Of a DNA stretch of 64,000 bases, positions 10,280 through 19,682 are shown one piece after another. Position 1 is the first letter of the stretch. Every line of letters begins with the position of its first letter. The notes below the pieces were generated by a model. The model did not search any database. It was not told where the DNA came from and worked only from the letters and a program-made list of their open reading frames with translations. The stretch covers positions 248,001-312,000 of the forward strand of contig CAVUJG010000002.1 in NCBI GenBank assembly GCA_963741755.1. Direction: 5' to 3'. Made by a program: the position numbers and the translations under genes. The stretch comes from Sva-07 sp963741755. Its GTDB lineage: Bacteria; Actinomycetota; Acidimicrobiia; Acidimicrobiales; Ilumatobacteraceae.

Positions 10280-10375
10280 CTGAGTTGTCCTCCTCGTCGG
10301 CCCTTCGGTTCTCCTCGATCGGACTGCGGCTCGTCGCTGGCGCTTCCCTCGCCGCCCGCTTCGTCATCGTGCTGC

Positions 10376-13300
10376 TCATCCTCGTGCTGCTTCCATGATC
10401 TTGTCGACGGTCTGTGCTTCGTCGAGGCCGGCGGCCTCGGAGTCGGCGATGACGGTGAGGACCCGCTTGTAGTCCCGCGGCATCACCTTGCGGAACGACG
10501 ACAGAGCGTTGTCCCAGTCGGCGAGAATCCGCTCGGCCACCGCCGACCCGGTGAGGTCGCGATGCCGAGTGACGGTGGCCATCAGGAAGTCCCGATCGGT
10601 GTCGTCGAGGTCCTCGAGCGCCACCATCTCGTAGTTGACCTTGGCGGCAAACACCTCGTCGGGGTCGTGCACGTAGGCAATGCCTCCGGACATCCCGGCG
10701 CCGAAGTTGCGTCCCGTCGGGCCGAGCACGACCACGCGACCACCGGTCATGTACTCGCAGCCGTGATCGCCAACCCCCTCGCTGACGGCCGTGGCGCCCG
10801 AGTTGCGGACGCAGAAGCGCTCGCCGACGATGCCCCGAAGGAACACCTCGCCACCCGTTGCGCCGTAGCCGATCACGTTCCCGGCAACGATCTGTTGCTC
10901 GGCCACGAAGGTCGAGAACGGATGCGGATGCACGATGACCCGGCCGCCGGAGAGTCCCTTGCCGACGTAGTCGTTGGCGTCACCGACCAGGCGGATCTGG
11001 ATCCCGGCCGGCAGGAAGGCGCCGAGGCTCTGGCCCGCCGACCCGGTGAGCGTGATGTCGATCGTGCCATCGGGCAGACCCGCGCCCTTCCACTTCTTGG
11101 TGACCTCGTGGCCGAGCAATGTGCCGACCGTCCGGTTGACGTTGCGCACGGGAAGGTCGATCGACACGTGGTGGCCGTCTTCGATGGCCGGCCGTGCGAG
11201 CTCGATCAACTGCTGATCGAGCGCCTCGTCGAGTCCGTGGTCCTGACCGACGCTCTGGATCAGCGTCTGGTCGTACGGGTTCTGCGGCACGGCGAGGATC
11301 GGGCTGATGTCGAGCCCCGATGCCTTCCAGTGGGCGATGGCGCGTCGGGCGTCGAGCGCTTCCACGTGTCCGATCATCTCGTCCATCGTCCGGAAGCCCA
11401 GTTCGGCCATCAACTCACGCACCTCGGCGGCGATGTACTCGAAGAACGTCTCCACGAACTCGGGCTTGCCGGAGAACCGTGCACGCAATTCGGGATTCTG
11501 GGTGGCGATGCCGACGGGGCAGGTGTCGAGATGGCAGACGCGCATCATGATGCAGCCCGACACGACCAGCGGCGCCGTGGCGAAGCCGTACTCTTCTGCA
11601 CCGAGGAGCGCCGCGATCACGACGTCGCGTCCGGTCTTCATCTGCCCGTCTGCCTGCACGACGATGCGGTCGCGCAGCCCGTTGAGCAACAGCGTCTGCT
11701 GGGTCTCGGCCAGACCGAGCTCCCATGGTCCGCCTGCGTGCTTGAGCGACGTGAGCGGGCTGGCGCCGGTGCCCCCGTCGTGGCCAGAGATCAGCACGAC
11801 GTCGGCCTTCGCCTTCGACACACCGGCGGCGACGGTCCCGACGCCGGTTTCGGCCACCAGCTTCACGTGCACACGCGCCGATGGATTGGCGTTCTTCAGG
11901 TCGTGGATCAGCTGCTTGAGATCCTCGATCGAATAGATGTCGTGGTGCGGTGGCGGGCTGATCAAGCCGACGCCCGGCGTCGAGTGTCGCGTCGCCGCGA
12001 TCCACGGGTACACCTTGTGACCGGGAAGCTGACCGCCCTCACCGGGCTTGGCACCCTGGGCCATCTTGATCTGGATGTCGTCCGAGTTCGTGAGGTACTC
12101 CGACGTGACACCGAACCGTCCGGACGCAACCTGCTTGATCGACGAGCGTCGCTCGGGGTCGTACAACCGGTCGACGTCTTCGCCGCCCTCGCCCGTGTTC
12201 GACTTCGCTCCGATGTGGTTCATCGCAATCGCCAACGTCTCGTGGGCCTCGGCGGAGATCGATCCGTAGCTCATTGCGCCGGTCGAGAACCGGGCGATGA
12301 TCGCCTCGGCCGACTCGACCTCCTCGATCGGAACCGCTGGCCGGTCGGACGCGAACTCGAACAGCCCCCGCAGCGTCATCAGCTTCTCGGACTGATCGTC
12401 GACCTTCGAGGTGTACTCCTTGAAGATGTCGTAGCGCTTCGACCGGGTGGCGTGCTGCAGCTTGAACACGGTTTCGGGATTGAACAGGTGGAGTTCGCCC
12501 TCGCGGCGCCACTGGTATTCGCCCCCGAGCTCGAGCTTGCGGTGGGCGCGTTCCTCGGGTCGGGTCGGGTTCGCCATGGCGTGGCGGGCCGCGACCTCGG
12601 CGGCGATCTCGTCGAGACCGATGCCACCCAGCTGCGAAATCGTGCCGGTGAAGTAGGCATCGACGACCGGCTTGCCGAGGCCGATCGCCTCGAAGATCTG
12701 AGCGCCGGTGTACGACGCCACCGTCGAGACACCCATCTTCGACATGATCTTCAACACGCCCTTGCCGCAGGCCTTGATGTAGTTCTTGACTGCCTTGACC
12801 GGATCCATCTCGCCGAGGCCGTGCATGTCCTCGGCGATGAGGTCCTCGATCGACTCGAACGCGAGGTAGGGGTTGATCGCCCCGGCGCCGTAGCCGATCA
12901 ACAGCGCCATGTGATGCACCTCACGGGCGTCACCGGCCTCGACGATCAGGCCGGCCATGGTGCGCTGCTTCGTGCGAACCAGGTGGTGATGGACGGCCGC
13001 AGTGAGCAGCAGCGACGGGATCGGAGCGTCGACGGTGTCGGCGTTGCGATCCGACAGCACGATGATGCGAGCACCGCTCTCGATCGCATCGGAGGCCTGC
13101 TGGCAGATGCGATCGAGCGCCGTTCGCAGTCCGGGACCACCGTCGGCCACCCGGAAGAGCCCTGACAGCACCTTGGCCTGCAGACCCGGGCGCGTGCCGT
13201 CGTCGTTGATGTGGATGATCTTGGCAAGCTCGTCGTTGTCGATGATCGGGAACGGCAGCGACAGCTGGCGGCAGCTCCCCGGCCCAGGGTCGAGCAAGTT

Positions 13301-14920
13301 CGCTTCGGGCCCGACCGACGACGACACAGCGGTGACGACCTCCTCACGGATCGCATCGAGCGGCGGATTCGTCACCTGGGCGAAGAGCTGCTTGAAGTAG
13401 TCGAACAGCAACCGGGGCCGCTCCGACAGCACCGCCAGCGGCGTATCGGTTCCCATCGAGCCGAGCGCTTCTCCCCCGCTCGCCGCCATCGGGGTGATCA
13501 GGATCTTGAGTTCTTCGTGCGTGTAGCCGAACATCTGCTGCCGGCGCAGCACGCTGTCGTGGCTGAACACCACGTGCTCGCGTGCCGGCAGGTCGGGCAA
13601 CGCCACCATTCCCTCGGCGAGCCACTCGCCGTAGGGGTGCTGCGAGGCGAGTTCCGTCTTGATCTCGTCATCGCCGACGATGCGACCCTGACGCGTATCG
13701 ATCAAGAACATCTTGCCGGGCTGCAAGCGGCCCTTCGCGACCACCTTGGCCGGGTCGATGTCGATCACTCCGACCTCGGACGCCATCACGACGAGGTCGT
13801 CGTCGGTCACCCAGTAGCGACTTGGCCGCAGCCCGTTGCGGTCGAGGACTGCGCCGATCATCTCGCCATCGGTGAACGCCACACTCGCTGGGCCGTCCCA
13901 CGGTTCCATCATCGCCGCGTGGAACCGGTAGAAGTCGCGCTGCTCCTGCGACATCGTCTCGTGATTCTCCCAAGCTTCGGGGATCATCATCAACATGGCG
14001 TGATGGATCGGATAGCCGCCGAGGTGGAGCAGTTCGAGCACTTCGTCGAAGCGGGCGGTGTCCGACGAGCCCGGCGTGCAGATCGGGAACGATTGATCGA
14101 TGCCGGGAAGTAGATCGCTTGCCAGCATGGCCTCGCGGGCGCGCATCCAGTTCTGGTTGCCCTGCACCGTGTTGATCTCGCCGTTGTGCGCGACGAAGCG
14201 GTACGGGTGAGCGAGCGGCCACGACGGGAACGTGTTGGTCGAGAATCGGGAATGCACCAGCAGCAGGGCGGACTCGACACGGGGGTCGTTCAGGTCCGGG
14301 AAGAACTCGCTCAACTGCGGTGTGGTGAGCATCCCCTTGTAGACGATCGTGCGCGACGACAGCGATGCGAAGTAGGTGTCGAGCTCGCCTTCGAGTTCGC
14401 GCCGACTGCGCTTGCGAGCCACGAACGCCTTGCGATCGAGATCGATGCCGGTCGCACCCTCCGGGTCGGACACGAAGAGCTGTTTGAACGTCGGCATTGC
14501 AGCGCGGGCGGTCTGACCCAGGCAGTCGGGCGAAATCGGGAGATCACGCCAGCCGAGCACGGTGAGTCCGACTTCCTCGACGGTCGCTTCGGTCGCCGCC
14601 ATCGCCTTCTCGCATGCGCCGGGGTCAGCGGGCAGGAACGCAATTCCGGCTGCGTAGGCCCCGGCAGCCGGCAGTTCGAACTCGACGACGGCCCGCAGGA
14701 ACGCGTCGGGGACCTGAATCAGAATTCCGGCACCATCGCCGGTGTCCGGTTCTGCACCCGTAGCACCACGATGCTCCATGTTCGTCAGTGCCTTGAGCCC
14801 CGTGAGCACGAGCTCGTTGGAGCGCACGCCTTTGAGGTTGGCGACGAACGACACGCCACAGGAGTCGTGTTCGTTGCGGGGGTCGTACAGGCCGATCGGG
14901 CCCGGGGGCTGTTGCATCAT
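10376..14920 (-). CDS. gltB: Glutamate synthase large (alpha) subunit
   Basis: 1514-residue amidotransferase/synthase subunit. Glutamine amidotransferase type II domain at the N-terminus with the nucleophilic Cys in HDSCGVSF after a short propeptide, central domain, FMN-binding TIM barrel (GGEGGEDVDR, ISGHDGGTGASPLTSLKHAG), 3Fe-4S cysteines CHLDTCPVGIATQ, and C-terminal beta-helix domain (GGRVIVHPHP, GYGATGGEVFLRG). Start set at the first of two adjacent ATGs (14920), 18 residues before the propeptide cleavage region; an open frame extends to 15115 but is not conserved in character. The frame is intact over 4.5 kb, in contrast to several neighbours. Confidence 0.97.
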   Translation of the reverse strand: MMQQPPGPIGLYDPRNEHDSCGVSFVANLKGVRSNELVLTGLKALTNMEHRGATGAEPDTGDGAGILIQVPDAFLRAVVEFELPAAGAYAAGIAFLPADPGACEKAMAATEATVEEVGLTVLGWRDLPISPDCLGQTARAAMPTFKQLFVSDPEGATGIDLDRKAFVARKRSRRELEGELDTYFASLSSRTIVYKGMLTTPQLSEFFPDLNDPRVESALLLVHSRFSTNTFPSWPLAHPYRFVAHNGEINTVQGNQNWMRAREAMLASDLLPGIDQSFPICTPGSSDTARFDEVLELLHLGGYPIHHAMLMMIPEAWENHETMSQEQRDFYRFHAAMMEPWDGPASVAFTDGEMIGAVLDRNGLRPSRYWVTDDDLVVMASEVGVIDIDPAKVVAKGRLQPGKMFLIDTRQGRIVGDDEIKTELASQHPYGEWLAEGMVALPDLPAREHVVFSHDSVLRRQQMFGYTHEELKILITPMAASGGEALGSMGTDTPLAVLSERPRLLFDYFKQLFAQVTNPPLDAIREEVVTAVSSSVGPEANLLDPGPGSCRQLSLPFPIIDNDELAKIIHINDDGTRPGLQAKVLSGLFRVADGGPGLRTALDRICQQASDAIESGARIIVLSDRNADTVDAPIPSLLLTAAVHHHLVRTKQRTMAGLIVEAGDAREVHHMALLIGYGAGAINPYLAFESIEDLIAEDMHGLGEMDPVKAVKNYIKACGKGVLKIMSKMGVSTVASYTGAQIFEAIGLGKPVVDAYFTGTISQLGGIGLDEIAAEVAARHAMANPTRPEERAHRKLELGGEYQWRREGELHLFNPETVFKLQHATRSKRYDIFKEYTSKVDDQSEKLMTLRGLFEFASDRPAVPIEEVESAEAIIARFSTGAMSYGSISAEAHETLAIAMNHIGAKSNTGEGGEDVDRLYDPERRSSIKQVASGRFGVTSEYLTNSDDIQIKMAQGAKPGEGGQLPGHKVYPWIAATRHSTPGVGLISPPPHHDIYSIEDLKQLIHDLKNANPSARVHVKLVAETGVGTVAAGVSKAKADVVLISGHDGGTGASPLTSLKHAGGPWELGLAETQQTLLLNGLRDRIVVQADGQMKTGRDVVIAALLGAEEYGFATAPLVVSGCIMMRVCHLDTCPVGIATQNPELRARFSGKPEFVETFFEYIAAEVRELMAELGFRTMDEMIGHVEALDARRAIAHWKASGLDISPILAVPQNPYDQTLIQSVGQDHGLDEALDQQLIELARPAIEDGHHVSIDLPVRNVNRTVGTLLGHEVTKKWKGAGLPDGTIDITLTGSAGQSLGAFLPAGIQIRLVGDANDYVGKGLSGGRVIVHPHPFSTFVAEQQIVAGNVIGYGATGGEVFLRGIVGERFCVRNSGATAVSEGVGDHGCEYMTGGRVVVLGPTGRNFGAGMSGGIAYVHDPDEVFAAKVNYEMVALEDLDDTDRDFLMATVTRHRDLTGSAVAERILADWDNALSSFRKVMPRDYKRVLTVIADSEAAGLDEAQTVDKIMEAARG

Positions 14921-15115
14921 CACATCCGCGTGTCTCGAACTTGCACGGTCCCGTGGGTTGCCGGTCGTCGATGACCGGCGGGAGCGGTCGACGATGACCT
15001 GCTCACACGGGGTGCCCGAGACAACGCTGGCTCGAGGCGGGGATCCACAGCATAGGGCGCCGAACGCTCCGACCGAAAGATCGTTCGCTCGTGATCCCGG
15101 TACTCCCACCACCAC

Positions 15116-15162
15116 TTCTCGTGAACAACTTCACGTCCTGGGCGTGAAGTTGTTCACGAGAA
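15116..15162. repeat. Perfect 20-bp inverted repeat between divergent genes
   Basis: TTCTCGTGAACAACTTCACG (15116-15135) and its exact complement (15143-15162), loop 7 nt. Each arm contains GTGAA-caac-TTCAC, a palindrome in itself. It lies between the divergent starts of gltB and an alpha/beta hydrolase, so it is not a terminator for either. It could be an operator or a member of a palindromic repeat class. Confidence 0.7.
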
Positions 15163-15197
15163 CGGGGGGTTCGCCCCGGTCGTGCGATGATCGCGCC

Positions 15198-15989
15198 ATG
15201 AGGCATCAGCACATCGCCACTGCAGCAGACGGCACGTCGATCGCCTGGAGCCGCACGGGATAGGGTGACCCGGTCGTGCTCGTGCACGGCATCACCGAAT
15301 CGGCGGCCTCGTTCGATCCGATCACCGAGCGACTGGCCGCGACGAACGACGTGATCACGCTCGACCTGCGCGGCCACGGCGAATCGGGCGTCGCCGACAC
15401 CTACGACCTGGTGTCGATGGCCGGTGACGTTGCCGCGGTCGTCGCCGCGGCCGAGGTGTCTCGTCCCCACGTGGTGGGTCACTCGCTCGGTGGCATGGTT
15501 GTCACCGCCGCCGGCTCGATGTTGCCGTTCGCGAGCATCGTGAACATCGATCAGTCGTTGCGGCTCGACTCGTTCAAGGCACAGCTCATGCCCGCGGAAC
15601 CAATGCTGCGCGACCCGGAGCAGTATCAGCTCGTCGTGGATGCGATGTTCGAGATGATGATGGGCGACCGGCTACCCGCCGACGAAGCCGCCCGCATCAA
15701 CGGTCTGCGCCGCGCCGACCATCAAGTGGTCCTCGGCGTCTGGGAGCTGTTGCTGACCGAACCCGAGGACGAGATCGCCGCGATCGTCGACGCAGCACTG
15801 GCGGGCTACGCCGGCAACGACGTGCCCTATCTCGCACTGTTCGGACTCGACCCGGGCGACGGCTACACCGACTGGTTGAGCCAACGGATCGCGAACAGCT
15901 CGGTCGAGTACTGGACCGACCACGGTCACTACCCGCACCTCGTGGACCCGGACCGCTTCGTCGAACGCCTCCACGCCTTCTGGGCGTGA
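15198..15989 (+). CDS. Alpha/beta hydrolase with in-frame amber codon
   Basis: Serine hydrolase of the alpha/beta-hydrolase fold, 263 codons. Oxyanion block VLVHGITES, nucleophile elbow GHSLGGMV, acid region FGLDPGDG, and catalytic His in TDHGHYPHLVDP. The beginning MRHQHIATAADGTSIAWSRTG and the rest (GDPVVLVHGITES) are in the same frame but separated by TAG at 15261-15263. The amino acid expected there is usually polar (GEGDPVV-like), so GAG to TAG is the simplest explanation. Translation could also begin at a GTG just downstream (near 15273), losing the first strand. Substrate unknown. Confidence 0.7.
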
Positions 15990-15991
15990 TT

Positions 15992-16016
15992 GCAGCAGGG
16001 GTCGGGCCCCTGCTGC
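15992..16016. terminator. Hairpin between convergent genes
   Basis: GCAGCAGGGG (15992-16001), 5-nt loop, exact complement (16007-16016). It lies directly after the hydrolase stop and before the stop of the minus-strand crotonase, so it can serve both. No T tract. The GGGGTC-type core resembles that of the larger palindromes at 21950 and 32730. Confidence 0.6.
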
Positions 16017-16021
16017 GATTC

Positions 16022-16843
16022 TCAGACGTCGGCGTAGACCGGAGGGCGCTTTTCGAAGCCGGCCATGACCGCTTCGATCTGGTTCGGGCTGCCGATCTGG
16101 GCGCCGATCGTGGCGCGCTCGGCGGCGAACTGCTCGGCAGCTCCATCGGCGAGGGTCCGGTTGAAGAGTGCCTTCGATCCCTGGACCGCACCGGGGCTCA
16201 TCCCGGCGATCTCGTGTGCCATTGCCATGGCGTCGTCTTTCGGTGAATCGCTGAGTTTCGTGACGAGCCCCATCTCGGCCGCCTCGGTCCCCGAGAAGAC
16301 CCTGGCGGTGAAGGTGAGTTCCTTGGCGATGTCGGGGCGAACGAGCTTCGACAGGATGAACGTTCCTGTCATGTCGGGGACGAGCCCCCAGTAGACCTCG
16401 CGCACCGACATCTTCGTGTCGGGGTGCACGATGCGGATGTCGGCGCCGAGCGCAATCTGCAGACCGCCACCGAGCGCGTGACCGTGCACGGCAGCGATCA
16501 CCGGCACGGCCAGTTCCTGCCACACCCAGCAGACCTGCTGGCCGAGGTGGGTGATGCGGCCGTCCTTCATCTCTCCGGGGTTTCCGTCGGATCGGGTGGC
16601 TGCCTGCTCGGCGTTGTCGCCACCGGCCATTGCCTGGAACGACGAGAAGTCGAGACCAGCGCAGAACGACGCACCGTCGCCGGACAGCACCACAGCGCGC
16701 ACGCCAGGCTCGGACTTGAGCTGCTCACCCGCCTCGGCGATCGCCGAGAACATGGCATTGTCGAGCGCATTGCGCTTGTCGGCACGGTTGAACACGACAT
16801 CGGCGACGCCGTCGGTGATGGTGATGAGCACTCGATCTGACAT
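16022..16843 (-). CDS. Enoyl-CoA hydratase/isomerase (crotonase) family protein
   Basis: 273-residue crotonase-fold enzyme acting on acyl-CoA thioesters. Oxyanion-hole loop SFCAGLDFSSF, second oxyanion block HGHALGGGLQIALGADIRI, then WGLVPDMTGTFILSKLV. The catalytic Glu of classic hydratases sits in the KMSVREVYWGLVPDMTG region, where E of 'REVYWG' and D of 'PDM' are candidates. The exact reaction (hydratase, isomerase, hydrolase) cannot be read off. A nitroreductase gene lies upstream on the same strand with a 60-bp gap. Confidence 0.85.
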   Translation of the reverse strand: MSDRVLITITDGVADVVFNRADKRNALDNAMFSAIAEAGEQLKSEPGVRAVVLSGDGASFCAGLDFSSFQAMAGGDNAEQAATRSDGNPGEMKDGRITHLGQQVCWVWQELAVPVIAAVHGHALGGGLQIALGADIRIVHPDTKMSVREVYWGLVPDMTGTFILSKLVRPDIAKELTFTARVFSGTEAAEMGLVTKLSDSPKDDAMAMAHEIAGMSPGAVQGSKALFNRTLADGAAEQFAAERATIGAQIGSPNQIEAVMAGFEKRPPVYADV

Positions 16844-16903
16844 GGCGTCGAGTCTCGCACCCCCGCTGGAGCGCCGACGAACGGGCCGGGCCCTGGCCGA
16901 CCG

Positions 16904-17554
16904 TTACCAGCTGTCCCAGTGGAGCACGGTGTCGAGTGGGAGCCGCTTGGCGAGCTGGAAGTCGGTGCCGATCGTGTACGCGATCGGGAACAAGCCCGCC
17001 TGGGTGTAGCGATCATGCGGGATGCCCAGCAACTCGGCTGCCTCGGCTTCTCCACCGTCCATCAGGTGGATCGTCGTCCATGCCGAACCCATCGAGCGTT
17101 CACGCAGCGCCATCATGAAGCTCCACACTGCGGGCAGGATCGAACCCCACTGTGATGCGCCGGCGAACGCAGGGACGCCGTCGAGGCGTCCTTCGATACA
17201 CGGAATGAGCATCATCGGCGCGCGGTGGAAGTTCTCTGCGAGATGGGTAGCCGACTCGGTGACACGGTCGCGTTGTTCGTAGCGCATGTCGCCGGGCTGG
17301 TACTGGTTCGAGCGGGCCATCGAGGCGTACTTGGCGAAGTTGCGTGCGTAGATGTCGGCCAGCGCCTGCTTCTTCGCCGCGTCCTCGACGATCACGAACT
17401 GCCAACCCTGGCTGTTCGAGCCGGTCGGCGCCTGCAGCGCAATCTCGAGACACTCCTCGACGACGGCACGTTCGACTGGTCGGTCGTAGTCGAGTCGTTT
17501 GCGAACCGAGCGGGTGGTGGTGAGCACTTCGTCGGCGGAGAGGTCGAGCTTCAT
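16904..17554 (-). CDS. Nitroreductase family protein
   Basis: 216-residue FMN-dependent NAD(P)H oxidoreductase. N-terminal FMN phosphate block TTRSVRKRLDYDRPV and ALQAPTGSNSQGWQF are typical; central SILPAVWSFMMALRERSMGSAWTT is the dimer-interface helix; the C-terminal block LLGIPHDRYTQAGLFPIAY completes the fold. Cytoplasmic; the physiological substrate is not predictable. Uninterrupted. Confidence 0.9.
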   Translation of the reverse strand: MKLDLSADEVLTTTRSVRKRLDYDRPVERAVVEECLEIALQAPTGSNSQGWQFVIVEDAAKKQALADIYARNFAKYASMARSNQYQPGDMRYEQRDRVTESATHLAENFHRAPMMLIPCIEGRLDGVPAFAGASQWGSILPAVWSFMMALRERSMGSAWTTIHLMDGGEAEAAELLGIPHDRYTQAGLFPIAYTIGTDFQLAKRLPLDTVLHWDSW

Positions 17555-17587
17555 GCGATCGAGTGTCCCAGCTCGGGGGCCACGCGG

Positions 17588-18862
17588 CTACGGAGCCGCA
17601 ACGCGACCGAAACGTCGGCGGGCGATTTCGTCGAGATTCCTCAGCGCTTGCGGCGACGAGCGACCGGTCGATCTCGGCGACCGTCCGTGCCCCGGCGAGC
17701 GACATCGTCCGCACCATGCCTTCATGGAGGAACGCCAACAACTGATCGACGCCTCGCTCACCCGCAGCCCCGAGCGCGTAGAGGTAGGGGCGTCCCGACG
17801 GTGACGGCATCGGCACCGAGCGCAATCGCTTTCACGATGTCGCTCCCCCGCCGGACACCGCCATCGCAGATGATCGTCACACCGTCGCCGACGAGTGTCG
17901 CGTACCGGTTCGACCAACTCGAGTGGAACGGGCGCATCGTCGAGTTGGCGCCCACCATGATTCGACAGTCCGATGCCCTGGACACCCATCGCCACGGCCT
18001 GCTTCGCGTCGGCGACGGTCTGGATTCCCTTCAAGACGATCGGGACCGTCCCAGATCGAGCGAAGCCAGTCGATGTCGTTCCACGACAGCGACTGGTCGA
18101 AGTGACCCGGCAACCTTCGCCGCGAGCGAGATCGGCGTCGAGCCATCGAGCTCCTTGCGCCCGACGACGTTGGAGAACATGATCGGCTCGTTGCGCAGGA
18201 AGTCGAGCGTCCAACCCGGGTGGATGGCCCCGTCGACCAGCGTCCCCGGGCCGATCTTCGGGGGCAAGGTGAATCCCCGGCGCACGTCGCGCTCGCGACG
18301 ACCGAGCACGGCGGTGTCGACGGTCAACCACACCGTCGTGTAGCCGGCCACCTTCGCACGTGCGACCAACTCCTCGACAAGCGGACGGTCGCGCCACGTG
18401 TAGATCTGGAACCACTTGTCGCCCGCGGAGACGGCCGCGATGTCCTCGATCGAGCGGGTACCCATCGTCGAAAGGGAGTACGGGATTCCGGCGCGCTCCG
18501 CCGCTCGGGCGACCGCCAACTCTCCTTGCGAATGGGCGATCCTCGTGTAGCCGGTCGGGTGCGATGATCAGCGGCATCGACGCCGGTCGGCCCAGGATGC
18601 TCACCGAGGTGTCGAGGTTGCTCACATCTCGGAGCACGCGCGGCCGGAATTCGTACATGCCGAATGCGTCGACGTTGTGCATCATCGTGCGTTCGTCCTC
18701 GGCCGCGCCGTCGATGTAGTCGAAGACACCACGCGGGAGTCGCCGCTTGGCCACTCGCCGGTAGTCATCCACCGACACGCAACGACGCAGGCGGCGCTCG
18801 ACCGGATCGAGGGTCGGCTTCCTGAAACGAACGACCGACCGGAACGTGCTGACCACTCCCAT
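17588..18862 (-). CDS. FMN-dependent alpha-hydroxyacid oxidase/dehydrogenase (six frameshifts)
   Basis: Lactate oxidase / LldD / MftD superfamily enzyme. In order: VFDYIDGAAEDE, SMPLIIAP, IPYSLSTMGTRSIEDIA, KWFQIYTWRDR, YTTVWLTVDTAVLGRRERD, SLSWNDIDWLRSIWDGP, VLKGIQTVADA, LSNHGGRQLD (catalytic His/Arg), DGGVRRGSDIVKAIALGAD (FMN phosphate), PYLYALGAAGERGVD. These blocks fall into successive frames, each step equal to one extra base: CCC/GGG runs at 18557-18559, 18106-18108, 18042-18044 and 17794-17796, plus sites near 17910 and 17647. Six gains leave the total at 3n (424 residues). The RRERDVRRGFTLPPKIG segment resembles the MftD/lactate-monooxygenase side of the family; no mycofactocin genes are visible here. 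Confidence 0.75.
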   Translation of the reverse strand: MGVVSTFRSVVRFRKPTLDPVERRLRRCVSVDDYRRVAKRRLPRGVFDYIDGAAEDERTMMHNVDAFGMYEFRPRVLRDVSNLDTSVSILGRPASMPLIIAPDRLHEDRPFARRVGGRPSGGARRNPVLPFDDGYPLDRGHRGRLRGRQVVPDLHVARPSACRGVGRTCEGGRLHDGVVDRRHRRARSSRARRAPGIHLAPEDRPGDAGRRGHPPGLDARLPAQRADHVLQRRRAQGARWLDADLARGEGCRVTSTSRCRGTTSTGFARSGTVPIVLKGIQTVADAKQAVAMGVQGIGLSNHGGRQLDDAPVPLELVEPVRDTRRRRCDDHLRWRCPAGERHRESDCARCRCRHRRDAPTSTRSGLRVSEASISCWRSSMKAWCGRCRSPGHGRSPRSTGRSSPQALRNLDEIARRRFGRVAAP

Positions 18863-18902
18863 CGGAAGCGATCACCTGACGAAGCCACGATGCGAGGACA
18901 CG

Positions 18903-19630
18903 TCATTCGACGATACGTAGGCCGCTCGGAGTCATCGACGGTTCGGCCTGCGGGCAGATCGACGACGAACTCGGTGCGGTGCGCCGGAAACAGGTGCTCG
19001 CTCAACAGCACGGCGCGTACCGTGGCGTCGGTGGTGACGCGCTGACACCGCAGCACCGGCGAACCCGGCCGGGACGCCCAGCAGCCGGGCATCGGCGGCG
19101 CCGACGAGGTCGGCGCCGATGGTCTGAGTGGCTCCGCGCAGTTCCACGTCGAGGAGTTCGTAGAACGGTCGACGTTCGACGTCCCGACGCGACAGGTGTG
19201 CGCCGAGTTCGGCCGGGCACCACACGGTCACGACGGCGAACGGCTCGCCATCGGCGAGGTTTACCCGCTTGACGCGCAGCACGTGATCGACGCCGAGCAC
19301 CCGCTCGACGCGCTCGGGCGCGGACTCGTAGGCGAACTCCTCGATCTTGCGCTCAGACAGCTTGCCGACGCCCTCGACGTGCGACTCGATCGTCGCCAGC
19401 GATTCAAGACTCTGCGGCACGGGCTCCGTGGCGACGAACCAGCCGAAACCCTGCCGGGCAGCGATCAGACCCTCCTCGCGGACGAGTTCCAATGCCCGCC
19501 GGATCGTCACTCGGGAGGCCCCGAACTCCGCGGACATCTCCGCCTCCGACGGAAGCACCGAACCCGCAGGAGAGTCGACTGCACGCTGGCGCAACTCGTC
19601 GGCGATCTCTTGGTAGCGGATGTGTCTCAC
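18903..19630 (-). CDS. GntR/HutC-family transcriptional regulator (two frameshifts)
   Basis: Winged-helix GntR DNA-binding domain (LPSEAEMSAEFGASRVTIRRALELVREEGLIAARQGFGWFV) followed by a UTRA effector domain (VLGVDHVLRVKRVNLADGEPFAVVTVWCP). One insertion in the CCC run at 19064-19066 separates LLGVPAG from SPVLRCQRVTTDATVRAVLLSEHLFP. A second near 18955 is inferred because one more +1 shift gives a stop at 18903; without it the frame overruns into the next gene. The start ATG 19630 is 51 bp from the divergent aconitase start, so it probably controls acn and itself. The effector is unknown. Confidence 0.75.
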
Positions 19631-19646
19631 GTGCTCTCCCAGCTGG

Positions 19647-19682
19647 TTGCGCAGTGCTCAACTTGTATTATAGTTGTCTACA
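19647..19682 (+). promoter_or_regulatory. Putative leaderless promoter of acn
   Basis: TTGCGC (19647-19652) and TATAGT (19669-19674) with a 16-bp spacer; the predicted transcription start falls on or one base before the A of the acn ATG (19682). No Shine-Dalgarno precedes acn, which fits leaderless translation, common in actinobacteria. The AT-rich stretch ACTTGTATTATAGTTGT overlapping the -10 would be a natural operator for the divergent GntR regulator. Confidence 0.45.

Noticed and set aside
9377..13165. A 1262-codon plus-strand open frame
   Set aside because: It is antisense to gltD and gltB, both complete and well conserved; long antisense frames are expected in GC-rich DNA with this codon use.
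15261..15263. TAG as pyrrolysine
   Set aside because: The hydrolase family has no reason for Pyl at this loop, and one base change explains the codon.
18682..19092. A 136-residue minus-strand open frame as an independent gene
   Set aside because: Its first part is the C-terminal end of the GntR UTRA domain displaced by one base; the rest overlaps the FMN oxidase start.
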